A DNA stretch of 64,000 nucleotides from the NCBI GenBank assembly GCA_963709325.1, contig CAVPVV010000003.1, positions 1,302,001 through 1,366,000 on the forward strand, written 5' to 3'. Every line of letters begins with the position of its first letter. Within the stretch, counting starts at the first letter, position 1. The translations under genes and the position numbers were made by a program. Origin of the DNA: VFZN01 sp963709325. Its GTDB lineage: Bacteria; Acidobacteriota; Vicinamibacteria; Vicinamibacterales; UBA2999. The notes below the pieces were generated by a model, which searched no databases, was not told the origin of the DNA, and saw only the letters and a list, made by a program, of their open reading frames with translations. Positions 25,636-33,484 of the stretch are shown piece after piece.

Positions 25636-26215
25636 GGCTGCGCCACGCCGCCGGCATCACCACCGCGGCGGCGATCACTTTGATCGCGTCGACGACGATG
25701 AACGGCGTGAAGCCGACGCCGAGGGCGGCTGCCAATCCGAAGTCCTTTGCGAGCCAGAGGACGCCGCCGGCGAAGATCACCGCGAGCCCCAGCGCCATTG
25801 CGGCCAGGTTCGTGCTGAAGCGACGATCCAGTCCACGCTGTGCCAGCCTACCGGTGAGGAACGCGGCCAGCGGATACGCCATCAGGTAGCCGCCCGACGG
25901 CCCCAGGAGGCGCAGCATCCCCTGCGGCAACTCCGGCGCGAAGGCGAACACCGGCAATCCGGCGATACCGAGCAGCAGGTAGAGCACTTGCGCGGACGCG
26001 CCCAGCCGCGCCCCGAGCATCGCGCCGCCGATCAATACGACCATCGGTTGCAGCGTGAACGGCACCGGCGTGAATGGCAACGGGAAACTCACCTGCGAGG
26101 CCGCAGCCGTCAACGCGGTCACGAAGACTACGGCGAGCAGGCGCACGCCGCTCGTCGGAGCAGCGATGCGATCCACAATTGTCGGGGACACCACGGCGGA
26201 GGCAGCTGACGTCAT
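25625..26215 (-). CDS. bioY: BioY biotin transporter (ECF S-component)
   Basis: A 196-residue protein with about six membrane helices and BioY signatures VSFPLPFTPVPFTLQPMVV, GGAMLGARLG and GPSGGYLMAYPLAAF. BioY binds biotin and works alone or with EcfA/EcfT, not found here. ATG 26215 is chosen because the hydrophobic core begins soon after; a longer frame to 26287 would read through the thiD start. The start codon lies on the CATG shared with thiD. Confidence 0.92.
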   Translation of the reverse strand: MTSAASAVVSPTIVDRIAAPTSGVRLLAVVFVTALTAAASQVSFPLPFTPVPFTLQPMVVLIGGAMLGARLGASAQVLYLLLGIAGLPVFAFAPELPQGMLRLLGPSGGYLMAYPLAAFLTGRLAQRGLDRRFSTNLAAMALGLAVIFAGGVLWLAKDFGLAAALGVGFTPFIVVDAIKVIAAAVVMPAAWRSLRS

Positions 26216-27041
26216 GACGAGCGATTCTACCGGCAGGCCGCGGGCACTGACAATCGCCGGCTCGGATTCGGGCGGCGGCGCCGGCATTCAGGCCGACCTC
26301 AAGACGTTCGCCGCCTTCGGCGTCTATGGGACCTCCGCCATCACCGCCTTGACCGCCCAGAACACGCTGGGTGTCACGGGTATCCACGTCGTCCCCGCTG
26401 AATTCGTGACGGCGCAGATCGAGGCGGTGGTCAGCGACATCGGCTGCGATGCGGTGAAGACCGGGATGCTCGCCACGGCCGCGACCGTCGAGGCCGTGGT
26501 GGCCGCCATCGACGCGCTCGAGCTGCCCAACCTGGTGGTCGATCCGGTGATGGTGGCGAAGGGCGGCGATCGGCTCCTGGACGCTGACGCCGTGCACGCA
26601 GTCCGCACCTCGCTGCTGTCGCGGGCGCGGGTGATCACCCCGAACATTCCGGAGGCCGAGGTGCTCGCTGGCATCCAGATAGGCTCGCGCAACGGCATGA
26701 GGGACGCGGCCCGCCGTCTTGCCGATCTCTGCCGCGGCGCGGTGCTGGTGAAAGGCGGACACCTCGCGGGCGCGGAAGTCGTGGACGTCCTCTACCTGGA
26801 CGGGGTGTTCCACGAGTTCGCCGGCCCTCGCGTCGAAGGCCGTGCGACGCACGGCACCGGGTGCACGCTGGCGGCCGCGATCGCCGCCGGGCTGGCTCGC
26901 GGAGAGGCGTTGCCATTGGCGGTCGAAGCCGCGAAGGCTTACGTGACCGAGGCGATGCGGCACGGGGTGCCCGTTGGCAAGGGCCACCAGCCGCTCGATC
27001 ATTTCTGGCGCTGGTCTCATAATTCGATCAGAGGGATCTGA
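26214..27041 (+). CDS. thiD: Bifunctional hydroxymethylpyrimidine kinase / phosphomethylpyrimidine kinase
   Basis: Two successive phosphorylations in thiamine pyrimidine synthesis. The N-terminal signature ALTIAGSDSGGGAGIQADLKTF, VVDPVMVAKGGDRLL and the anion-hole GTGCTLAAAIAAGLA match ThiD. The ATG (26214) lies on the CATG that also gives the bioY start on the other strand, so both promoters must lie inside the opposite gene. The stop is 14 bases before moaE. Confidence 0.93.
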   Translation: MTSDSTGRPRALTIAGSDSGGGAGIQADLKTFAAFGVYGTSAITALTAQNTLGVTGIHVVPAEFVTAQIEAVVSDIGCDAVKTGMLATAATVEAVVAAIDALELPNLVVDPVMVAKGGDRLLDADAVHAVRTSLLSRARVITPNIPEAEVLAGIQIGSRNGMRDAARRLADLCRGAVLVKGGHLAGAEVVDVLYLDGVFHEFAGPRVEGRATHGTGCTLAAAIAAGLARGEALPLAVEAAKAYVTEAMRHGVPVGKGHQPLDHFWRWSHNSIRGI

Positions 27042-27055
27042 GGAGTTCAGCGTCG

Positions 27056-27529
27056 ATGCCGCCGCCGACCGCGATTACCGAGCTCGTGCTGGACCTGAAC
27101 CGTGCCGTCGACGCGGTTTCCGGAGATGGCGACGGCGCTGTCGTCACGTTCCTCGGGTTCGTGCGCGATCACAACCAGGGCCGGCGGGTGACGCACTTGA
27201 TTTACGAGGCCTACGACGCGCTGGCGCTCAAGGCGCTCGATCGCATCGTCACCGAGGCCGCCGAGCAGTGGCCGTCGGTGCGGCTGGCCATCCATCATCG
27301 GACCGGCCGGCTCGAGATCGGCGAGGCGAGCGTGGTGATTGCCGCCGCCTCGGCGCATCGAGCTGACGCGTTTGCCGCCAGCCGATACGCGATCGAGCGC
27401 ATCAAGCAGATCGTGCCGATCTGGAAGCACGAGTACTTCGAGGGGGGCGACACGTGGATCGAAGGCGCCACCGCCGACCCCGACAACGAGGAGGCGCGCG
27501 CCCACGCGCGAAAGCTCGCGTGCCCGTGA
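27056..27529 (+). CDS. moaE: Molybdopterin synthase catalytic subunit
   Basis: MoaE binds MoaD and transfers sulfur to precursor Z in molybdopterin synthesis. Signature blocks FLGFVRDHNQGRRVTHLIYEAYDALA, IHHRTGRLEIGEASV, SAHRADAF and PIWKHEYFEGG are all present. Length (157) is normal. The last 10 bases overlap the moaD start. Confidence 0.93.
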   Translation: MPPPTAITELVLDLNRAVDAVSGDGDGAVVTFLGFVRDHNQGRRVTHLIYEAYDALALKALDRIVTEAAEQWPSVRLAIHHRTGRLEIGEASVVIAAASAHRADAFAASRYAIERIKQIVPIWKHEYFEGGDTWIEGATADPDNEEARAHARKLACP

Positions 27530-27765
27530 CGATTCGCCTGTTCGCACGGCTCCGCGAGGTCGCGGGCACCGGGGAACTCACGCGCGAGCTCCCCGCCGAT
27601 GCCACCGTGGCCGGCCTGTGGGATCAAATGGTGCGCGACTACCCGGCGATGGCCGCGTACAAGCCGTCGCTGTCGTGCGCCGTCAACGCCGAGTACGCGC
27701 GCTTCAGATCCCCCATCGTCGACGGCGACGAAATCGCGTTCCTGCCTCCAGTATCGGGAGGCTAG
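27520..27765 (+). CDS. moaD: Molybdopterin synthase sulfur-carrier subunit
   Basis: A ubiquitin-like protein whose C-terminal Gly-Gly carries the sulfur for MoaE. It starts at GTG 27520 (VTIRLFARLREVAG), is 81 residues, and ends in AFLPPVSGG as required. A 22-residue extension upstream reads through moaE in another frame and is rejected. Confidence 0.92.
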   Translation: MPVTIRLFARLREVAGTGELTRELPADATVAGLWDQMVRDYPAMAAYKPSLSCAVNAEYARFRSPIVDGDEIAFLPPVSGG

Positions 27766-27772
27766 CGTACAC

Positions 27773-27858
27773 TTGGGCTTGGGACCTGGGCTCGAGGGTT
27801 TGGAGTCTTGAGCTTCTAGTTCCTAATTCCTGGTTCCTATCTCCTGACTCCTGACTGC
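27773..27858. repeat. Heptad repeats filling the prfA leader
   Basis: The 94-base gap before prfA is built of 7-base units: GGGCTTG, GGACCTG, GGCTCGA, GGGTTTG, GAGTCTT, then CTAGTTC, CTAATTC, CTGGTTC, CTATCTC, CTGACTC, CTGACTG. No purine-rich ribosome site precedes the prfA ATG. Confidence 0.75.
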
Positions 27859-27859
27859 T

Positions 27860-28943
27860 ATGTTCGACAAATTGGCGACGGTCGAGGCGCGCTACGAGGA
27901 GCTGACCAACTCCCTTGGCACCAGCACCGTACAGAACGACCCGGCCGAATATCGAAAACAGGCGAAGATGCTCGCCGAGATCGAGCCGCTCGTCGAGAAA
28001 TTCCGCGAGTACAAAACGGTCGCGTCCGAGCTGACGCAGGCCGAGGAGCTGGCCGGAGCCGGCGATCCGGAGATGCGTGCACTCGCCCAGGAGGAAGTCT
28101 CGGGCCTGTCGCAGCGGCAGACACGGATCGTCGACGAGCTCAAGATCCTGTTGATTCCGAAGGATCCGAACGACGAGAAGAACGTGCTGCTCGAGATCCG
28201 CGCGGGAACCGGCGGCGAGGAAGCGGCTCTCTTCGCCTCGGAGCTGTATCGCATGTACGTCCGCTACGCCGAGCGCCAGGGATGGAAGCTCGAGATCCTG
28301 AACATGAGCGAGGCCGGCCAGGGCGGCCTCAAGGAAGTCATCGTCAGCATCGCCGGGAACGGCGCCTACAGCCGGTTGAAGTACGAAAGCGGCGTGCACC
28401 GCGTCCAGCGGGTGCCGGCCACCGAGGCGTCGGGACGCATTCACACATCGACAGCCACCGTAGCGGTGCTGCCCGGAAGCTGACGAGATCGACATCCAGA
28501 TCAACGAGAAAGACCTTCGCATCGACACGTTCTGCTCGAGCGGACCTGGTGGTCAGAGCGTCAACACCACCTACTCGGCCGTCCGCGTTACGCACATCCC
28601 GACCGGCATCGTCGTCTCGCAGCAGGATGAGAAGTCGCAGATCAAGAATCGCGCGAAGGCGCTGAAGGTGCTCCGGTCGCGGCTCTACGACCTCGAAATG
28701 CAGAAGCAGCAGGACGCGATCGCCAAGGAGCGACGGGGCCAGGTCGGCTCCGGCGACCGATCCGAGAAGATCCGCACCTACAACTTTCCGCAGAGCCGCA
28801 TCACCGACCATCGCATCAACTTCACGACCCACCAGCTGACGTCGGTGCTCGACGGCAACATCGCCGAGCTGGTCGACGCGTTGACTACCTACTACACGGC
28901 CGAGAAGCTGAAAGAAGTCACGGCAGTGGAAACGGGACTGTGA
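27860..28943 (+). CDS. prfA: Peptide chain release factor 1, interrupted by a one-base insertion
   Basis: RF1 recognises UAA and UAG and triggers peptide release. The first frame (27860-28483) ends AVLPGS just after the conserved HTSTATVAVLP; the second frame continues EADEIDIQINEKDLRIDT with GGQ in CSSGPGGQSVNTTYSA and the normal C-terminus. The break is an extra G at 28475-28476 (CCCGG instead of CCCG). Deleting it gives a single frame of 360 residues, identical in length to well-known RF1. The first in-frame stop after the shift is TGA, which RF1 does not read. A sequencing or assembly error is the best reading, since the gene is essential. Confidence 0.9.
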
Positions 28944-28974
28944 GGTCTCGAGGTCGTGGAGTCTTGAGGTCTTG
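28941..28974. repeat. TGAGGTCT element joining prfA stop to the prmC start
   Basis: The prfA TGA starts a run of 7-8-base units (GAGGTCT, CGAGGTCG, TGGAGTC, TTGAGGTC), and the probable TTG start of prmC is its final unit. Confidence 0.65.
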
Positions 28975-29844
28975 GCAACACTTCGCACGCGGATCCACGC
29001 AAGCCGCGAACAGTTGATTGCGGCCGGCATCGACGCCGGCGAGGCGGCGCTCGACGCGGAATTGCTTGCTCGCCAGGCCCTTGGGTGGGATCGGGCGACA
29101 CTCGTGGCGCGGCTGGCCGATCCGGCGCCGCCCGGCTTCGACGTTACCTTCGCACCGCTGGTCGAGAGGCGCCGCCGGCGCGAGCCGATGGCCTACATCC
29201 TCGGGGCCCAGGAGTTCTGGGGGCGGGACTTCAAGGTGGCACCTGGAGTCCTGATCCCCCGGCCCGAAACGGAACTGCTGATCGAGGAAGCGCTGGCGTG
29301 GGCCAGTGAGCAGGGCGCCGGGGCGCCGCTCCAAATCGCGGATGTCGGGACTGGCAGCGGCTGCCTCGCCATCACGATTGCGCTCGAGGTGCACGGAGCT
29401 ATCGTGCACGCCACCGACGTCTCACCTGCCGCGTTGACGGTCGCCGGCGAAAACGCACGGCGACTTGGAGCAGCTGTCCGATTGCATGAGGGCTTGCTGC
29501 TGGCCGACGTGCCGGCACCGTTGGATCTGATTGTCTCGAACCCGCCGTATGTTGCCCGGGCTGAGTACGAGCTGCTGCAACCGGAGGTCCGGGCGTTCGA
29601 GCCGGCAACGGCCCTGGTCGGCGGCGATGACGGCCTGACGGTGATTCGCGAGTTGATCGAGGCCGCGGCTTCAGCGTTGCGTCCGAGCGGCCGCCTGCTG
29701 ATGGAAATCGGCTACGGTCAGGCCGAAATGGTCGGGCAACTGGTGCGCGCGAACGGAAGGCTCGAACTGCGGCAGATCAGGGACGACCTGCAAGGCATCC
29801 CGCGCGCGGTGGTTGCCGCGCGCGGGCCTGACCCCCAAAAGTGA
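28972..29844 (+). CDS. prmC: Release factor glutamine methyltransferase
   Basis: Methylates the GGQ glutamine of RF1 and RF2. The 290-residue protein has the N-terminal helical domain, motif I IADVGTGSGCLAITIA, and the diagnostic SNPPYVAR that binds the glutamine amide. Adjacent to prfA, as is usual, which strongly supports both calls. The TTG start at 28972 sits in repeat DNA; no ATG occurs nearby, so the exact start is uncertain. Confidence 0.93.
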   Translation: MATLRTRIHASREQLIAAGIDAGEAALDAELLARQALGWDRATLVARLADPAPPGFDVTFAPLVERRRRREPMAYILGAQEFWGRDFKVAPGVLIPRPETELLIEEALAWASEQGAGAPLQIADVGTGSGCLAITIALEVHGAIVHATDVSPAALTVAGENARRLGAAVRLHEGLLLADVPAPLDLIVSNPPYVARAEYELLQPEVRAFEPATALVGGDDGLTVIRELIEAAASALRPSGRLLMEIGYGQAEMVGQLVRANGRLELRQIRDDLQGIPRAVVAARGPDPQK

Positions 29845-29861
29845 ACTGAGGGGCGAAGACG

Positions 29862-30233
29862 CTACTTCTTCGGGATGAGCAGCTTCTGCCCCGGTTGGAT
29901 GACGTTCGGGTCCTTCAGCTGGTCCTTGTTGGCGTTGAAGATGTCCATGTACCGGTTGGCGTTGTCGAAGTGGACCTTGGCGATCTTCGACAGCGTGTCA
30001 CCGGGCTGCACGACGTGGTAGCCGTGGATGTCGGTCTTTTCGGTCTTGATATCGGCCGCGACTTCGCTCTCCCAGCCGGTGTGTTTCTTGATGGCGTCCC
30101 AGAACAAATCCTTCTCGAGCTGGTACGGCGAAAGCCCGCTGATACTCACCTTGCCGCTGGCCTCCCGCATCGAGAAGTTCTGAATGCCGAGCTTGCCGGC
30201 CGTTGCTTCGAGGTCCTGATATTTCTCGATCAT
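29862..30233 (-). CDS. BON plus LysM domain protein (YgaU-like)
   Basis: Residues 1-70 resemble a BON-like region (SGLSPYQLEKDLFWDAIKK), followed by a LysM domain (YHVVQPGDTLSKIAKVHFDN to PNVIQPGQKLLIPKK). LysM binds peptidoglycan, although no signal peptide is present, so a cytoplasmic or potassium-binding YgaU-like role is possible. GAGGAG precedes the ATG. It is divergent from the HIT gene with an inverted repeat between them. Confidence 0.85.
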   Translation of the reverse strand: MIEKYQDLEATAGKLGIQNFSMREASGKVSISGLSPYQLEKDLFWDAIKKHTGWESEVAADIKTEKTDIHGYHVVQPGDTLSKIAKVHFDNANRYMDIFNANKDQLKDPNVIQPGQKLLIPKK

Positions 30234-30280
30234 GAGCGTCTCCTCTGCTGTTCAGGATCGGGGGCTGTCGTTAGACATAG

Positions 30281-30304
30281 CACATGTACCTGATGCAGCA
30301 TGTG
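30281..30304. promoter_or_regulatory. Inverted repeat CACATG-N12-CATGTG between divergent genes
   Basis: Perfect 6-bp arms separated by 12 bases lie between the divergent LysM and HIT genes, a spacing typical of a dimeric regulator site. No known operator is matched. Confidence 0.35.
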
Positions 30305-30308
30305 AGTC

Positions 30309-30650
30309 ATGTCGTGCCTCTTCTGTCGCATCGTGAACGGCGAGATCCCCGCGTCGAAGGTTTACGAGGACGATCAACTGCTCGCCTTCAACGACATCAA
30401 CCCGCAGGCCCCGATGCATGTGCTGGTTATTCCGAAGGCGCATGTTCCCACCGCCAATGACCTGGGGGCCGACCACGACGCGCTGGTCGGCGCGATGATC
30501 CGGCGCGGCGCGGCAATCGCCAGGGAGCGCGGCTACGACGGGAGCGGTTATCGTGCCGTCATCAATACGAACGCGCAGGCCGGCCAGTCGGTGTTCCACA
30601 TCCACCTGCACGTGCTCGGCGGCCGATCGATGGCATGGCCGCCAGGCTAA
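30309..30650 (+). CDS. HIT-family (HINT-like) nucleotide-binding hydrolase
   Basis: The 113-residue protein has the N-terminal CLFCRIVNGEIPASKVYEDD, the middle LVIPKAHVPTAND and the histidine triad FHIHLHVLGG, all diagnostic of HINT purine-nucleoside phosphoramidases. The stop TAA overlaps the TAG of the convergent acetyltransferase-like gene in the sequence CTAA. Confidence 0.94.
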   Translation: MSCLFCRIVNGEIPASKVYEDDQLLAFNDINPQAPMHVLVIPKAHVPTANDLGADHDALVGAMIRRGAAIARERGYDGSGYRAVINTNAQAGQSVFHIHLHVLGGRSMAWPPG

Positions 30651-31495
30651 CCGGCTTGGACTTCTCGAGCCAGCAGGTAGCGTCCGAACCCTTCTTCTCG
30701 GTTTAGCGCGAAGTCCACGACCTTGAAGCCTCGCCCGAAGTAGGTCTCGAAGACCTCGCGGGTCTGCATCCGCCACGACATGGCGAGCTCCGGCGTCTGG
30801 GCCTGGATGTCGGTGAAGCCGGTTGGTATCTCGAGCCAGAAGCGGCGCACATCGAGATCGAGATCGATGCTGGCGCAGGTGAGCCATCCCCCCGCCATGC
30901 CGGTCTTGTTCACGACCGGGGCGTCGGCGACCTCCTGGTCGCGGAATCGCAGTTCCGGCGCCGACGTGAGCCGCCGCTCCACGTGCGGCGCGGCGATATG
31001 CCACTGAGCGACCAGCCGATCCGTCGGCGTCCCCTTGTGCAGCGCGCTCGTCGACTCCCCGTAGACGTTTTGGTGGTACTCCTCCGCCACGCACCCCAGC
31101 TTGGTGATGTTCAGGTGCGCGTTCATCGCCTGCAGCGGATCGTAGGTCCACTCGATCAGGTCGTAGCCGAGCGCAAGCGCTCGTTCGCGCTGCGTCATCT
31201 TCAGCCGGTGTCCGAGCCCGCCCCGGTACTCGGGCAGCACGCCGGTCATGTGCGACCACTGCAGCAGCTTGCGATCCCGCTCGCGCCGGCCGACCAGCGA
31301 GTAGCAGAACCCGACCATCCGGTCGTGTTCGTCGAAGGCCCCCAGCAGGATCGCCCCGCGCTTGACGGTGATGGTGAAAACGACCGGCGGCACCATGTCG
31401 TAGGGGTCGGAGAACCCCCACACCTGCTGCTCGAGGGCGAGAACCTGTTTGAATTCGTCGTTGGAAGTCAGGTTGCGGATCGTGATCGATGACAT
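30647..31495 (-). CDS. GNAT-superfamily acetyltransferase-like protein (COG3375 type)
   Basis: The 282-residue protein has the GNAT core VKRGAILLGAFDEHDRMVGFCYSLVG and a VLPEYRGGLGHRLK coenzyme A loop, followed by a large second domain rich in aromatic and charged residues (LTCASIDLDLDVRRFWLEIP). This long form is recognised as COG3375, a predicted acyltransferase of unknown substrate. The start ATG at 31495 has no strong alternative. Confidence 0.8.
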   Translation of the reverse strand: MSSITIRNLTSNDEFKQVLALEQQVWGFSDPYDMVPPVVFTITVKRGAILLGAFDEHDRMVGFCYSLVGRRERDRKLLQWSHMTGVLPEYRGGLGHRLKMTQRERALALGYDLIEWTYDPLQAMNAHLNITKLGCVAEEYHQNVYGESTSALHKGTPTDRLVAQWHIAAPHVERRLTSAPELRFRDQEVADAPVVNKTGMAGGWLTCASIDLDLDVRRFWLEIPTGFTDIQAQTPELAMSWRMQTREVFETYFGRGFKVVDFALNREEGFGRYLLAREVQAG

Positions 31496-31529
31496 AGGCT
31501 CAGCCGTGCGCCTATGACTGTAGTCCGGG

Positions 31530-32228
31530 TCACAGATGCGCCGCCAGTTCGGTGAGTGCGCCGATCACCGGCACGCCGTCGGGCACGTCCTCGGGCACGT
31601 CGCCCGAACGGCGCAGCAGCACCGCCCGCATTCCGGCCGCGAGCGCGCCGCGCACATCGGCATGCAGCGAGTCGCCGACCATCATCGACGCCGCGGCCTC
31701 GACCCCGGCCCGGCCGAGCGCCTCTTCGAAAATGCTCGGATGCGGCTTGAGAAAGCCGTGCTCAGACGATGACACGGTGGCGTGAATCAGCCCGCTCAGC
31801 TCGAAGTGCTCGCAGAACGCCTCGAGGCTGCGGTGGCTGTTGGAGATCGCGCCGACCACGAGCCCTTGTTCGACCAGGGATCGCAGCACCGGCTCGACAT
31901 CGTCGTACATCTCGAAATGGTGGTTCGCGGCCCATTGCGCGTAGAGATCCCGCGCCGCATCGGCGACGCCGGGCCCGCGCCCGCCCATCTGCTCGATCAC
32001 CGAGGCGTTGTAACGAACGAAGAGCTGGTGATCGTGAACCGGCTCCTCGACCTCGTCCAGGATCCGCGAGGAGGCCTTGATCGCGGCGTCGAAGCGCGCC
32101 GGTTCGACCTCGACGCCGTAGCGGGCGCAGGTGCGCTGATAGCCAACGCCCTGGAACGCCGGCCCCGGATAGATCAGCGTGAAATCGACGTCGAAGAAGA
32201 CGGCGCTGATCCCAGCGCGGGAGCTCAC
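31530..32228 (-). CDS. HAD-family hydrolase (haloacid-dehalogenase-like)
   Basis: Motif I is FFDVDFTLIYPG, motif II VGAISNS and motif IV SMMVGDSLHADVRGA, the usual subfamily IA set of phosphatases such as YjjG. Note Asp-Val-Asp-Phe in motif I, where phosphatases normally have Asp-x-Asp-Gly; this change is seen in some HAD proteins. The GTG start (32228) overlaps the TGA of the upstream M16-like gene (GTGA). A long extension to 32855 is a shadow of that gene. Confidence 0.82.
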   Translation of the reverse strand: MSSRAGISAVFFDVDFTLIYPGPAFQGVGYQRTCARYGVEVEPARFDAAIKASSRILDEVEEPVHDHQLFVRYNASVIEQMGGRGPGVADAARDLYAQWAANHHFEMYDDVEPVLRSLVEQGLVVGAISNSHRSLEAFCEHFELSGLIHATVSSSEHGFLKPHPSIFEEALGRAGVEAAASMMVGDSLHADVRGALAAGMRAVLLRRSGDVPEDVPDGVPVIGALTELAAHL

Positions 32229-33484
32229 TGGCCCGTCGCCTCCGGACCGGCGACGACGACGGTGGCGCGATCGGGGCGGAGCAGGGTCCGTGCCGCGTCC
32301 ATGGCTGCGTCGTGGGTGACGGCGCGAATCAGGTCCGGCAGGCGCTGGTCGTAGTCCAGCCCCAGGCCGAAGAGCTCCGCGTTCAGCAGGAACCCCGCGA
32401 TGCCGGCGTGGGTTTCGAGGCCACGCGGAATGGCGCCAATCATGTACTGCCTGGACTCGGCGATCTCCTTCTCCGTGAACCCCTGCTCGACCACCACCGA
32501 CAGCTCGGAATCGATCGAGGTAATCGTTCGATCGACGTTGTCGGCAGATACGCCGGCGCGAACCATCAGCGGACCCGGGCCGGCGCCTCCGTCGAGTGAG
32601 CTGAAGACGTAGTAGGCCATCCCCTGCCGCTCGCGGATGCTGTCTCCGAGACGGCCACCGAGCGCATACTGGCCGAGCGCGTTGTTCATCACCGAAGCTG
32701 CCATGTAGCGCGGATCGAGCCGGCGCACTCCTACGAAGCCGTAGGCCACGTCGGCCTGCGCCTTGTCGGGCATGGCAACTCTCTCGAGCCGGCGCGCCGC
32801 GGGCACCACGGCCTCGGGTACCTCCAGCACTCGCCGGGAGCCGCTGCCGGCCCAACCGCCGAATGCCGTCGCCACCTGCTCGACCAGCATCTCAGCCGGC
32901 AAGCTGCCGACCACGACCACGGTGAGCGCCGAGGGACCGAACCAGCGCTGGTGGAAGGCAACGAGATCGGACCGATCGATTGCCGCAACGCTCTCCGCGG
33001 TGCCACGGACCCGGCGCGCGTATGGGTGCGCGCCGTACAGGTCCTCCATGAATCGGTTCGTCGCCACGGATGCCGGGTCGTCGTCTTCCTGGCGGATGCT
33101 GGTGAGAATCTCGGCGCGGCGGGTAGCGATGTCGGACTCTGGCAGCGCCGGGGAGCGCAGCACGTCGGCGGCAATCGCCAGCACTGGCGCGAAATCCTCG
33201 ACCAGGCAGGCCGCGCCAACGCCAACCTGGTGCCTCCCGGCCGATACCGTGAGAGAAGCCCCCCGTCCGTCCAGGTCGTCCGCGATCATGTCAGCCGACC
33301 GCGTCAGCGTGCCGCGATCGAGCACGCGGGCAAGGAGCGCCGCCGTGCCCTCCTTGCCGACCGGGTCGTCGTAACCGCCAGCGCGGACCACCGCCACCAA
33401 CGCCACCGCCGGGGTCGTGTGGTTCTCCTCGGCGATGACAACCGCGCCGTTGTCCAAGACCCGGCGAACCGGCTTCAGCGGCAT
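32225..33484 (-). CDS. M16-family peptidase-like protein lacking the zinc motif
   Basis: Shows the M16 two-half fold, including LDNGAVVIAEENHTTPAVALVAVVRAGGYDDP and the C-terminal GMAYYVFSSLDG, but where HxxEH should be it reads AALLARVLDRGT, with neither histidine nor glutamate. It is therefore an inactive subunit, comparable to the alpha partner of bacterial and mitochondrial M16 pairs. Its start overlaps the active homologue by 10 bases. Confidence 0.88.
   Translation of the reverse strand: MPLKPVRRVLDNGAVVIAEENHTTPAVALVAVVRAGGYDDPVGKEGTAALLARVLDRGTLTRSADMIADDLDGRGASLTVSAGRHQVGVGAACLVEDFAPVLAIAADVLRSPALPESDIATRRAEILTSIRQEDDDPASVATNRFMEDLYGAHPYARRVRGTAESVAAIDRSDLVAFHQRWFGPSALTVVVVGSLPAEMLVEQVATAFGGWAGSGSRRVLEVPEAVVPAARRLERVAMPDKAQADVAYGFVGVRRLDPRYMAASVMNNALGQYALGGRLGDSIRERQGMAYYVFSSLDGGAGPGPLMVRAGVSADNVDRTITSIDSELSVVVEQGFTEKEIAESRQYMIGAIPRGLETHAGIAGFLLNAELFGLGLDYDQRLPDLIRAVTHDAAMDAARTLLRPDRATVVVAGPEATGQ

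Noticed and set aside
27860..28943. Programmed frameshifting in prfA
   Set aside because: Known programmed frameshifting belongs to prfB at a UGA in the A site. Here the shift point is followed by GGA, not a stop, and RF1 does not read UGA.
31530..32855. HAD hydrolase extended to 441 residues
   Set aside because: The first 200 residues are Arg-rich shadow of the M16 gene; the HAD core starts at GTG 32228 overlapping its stop.
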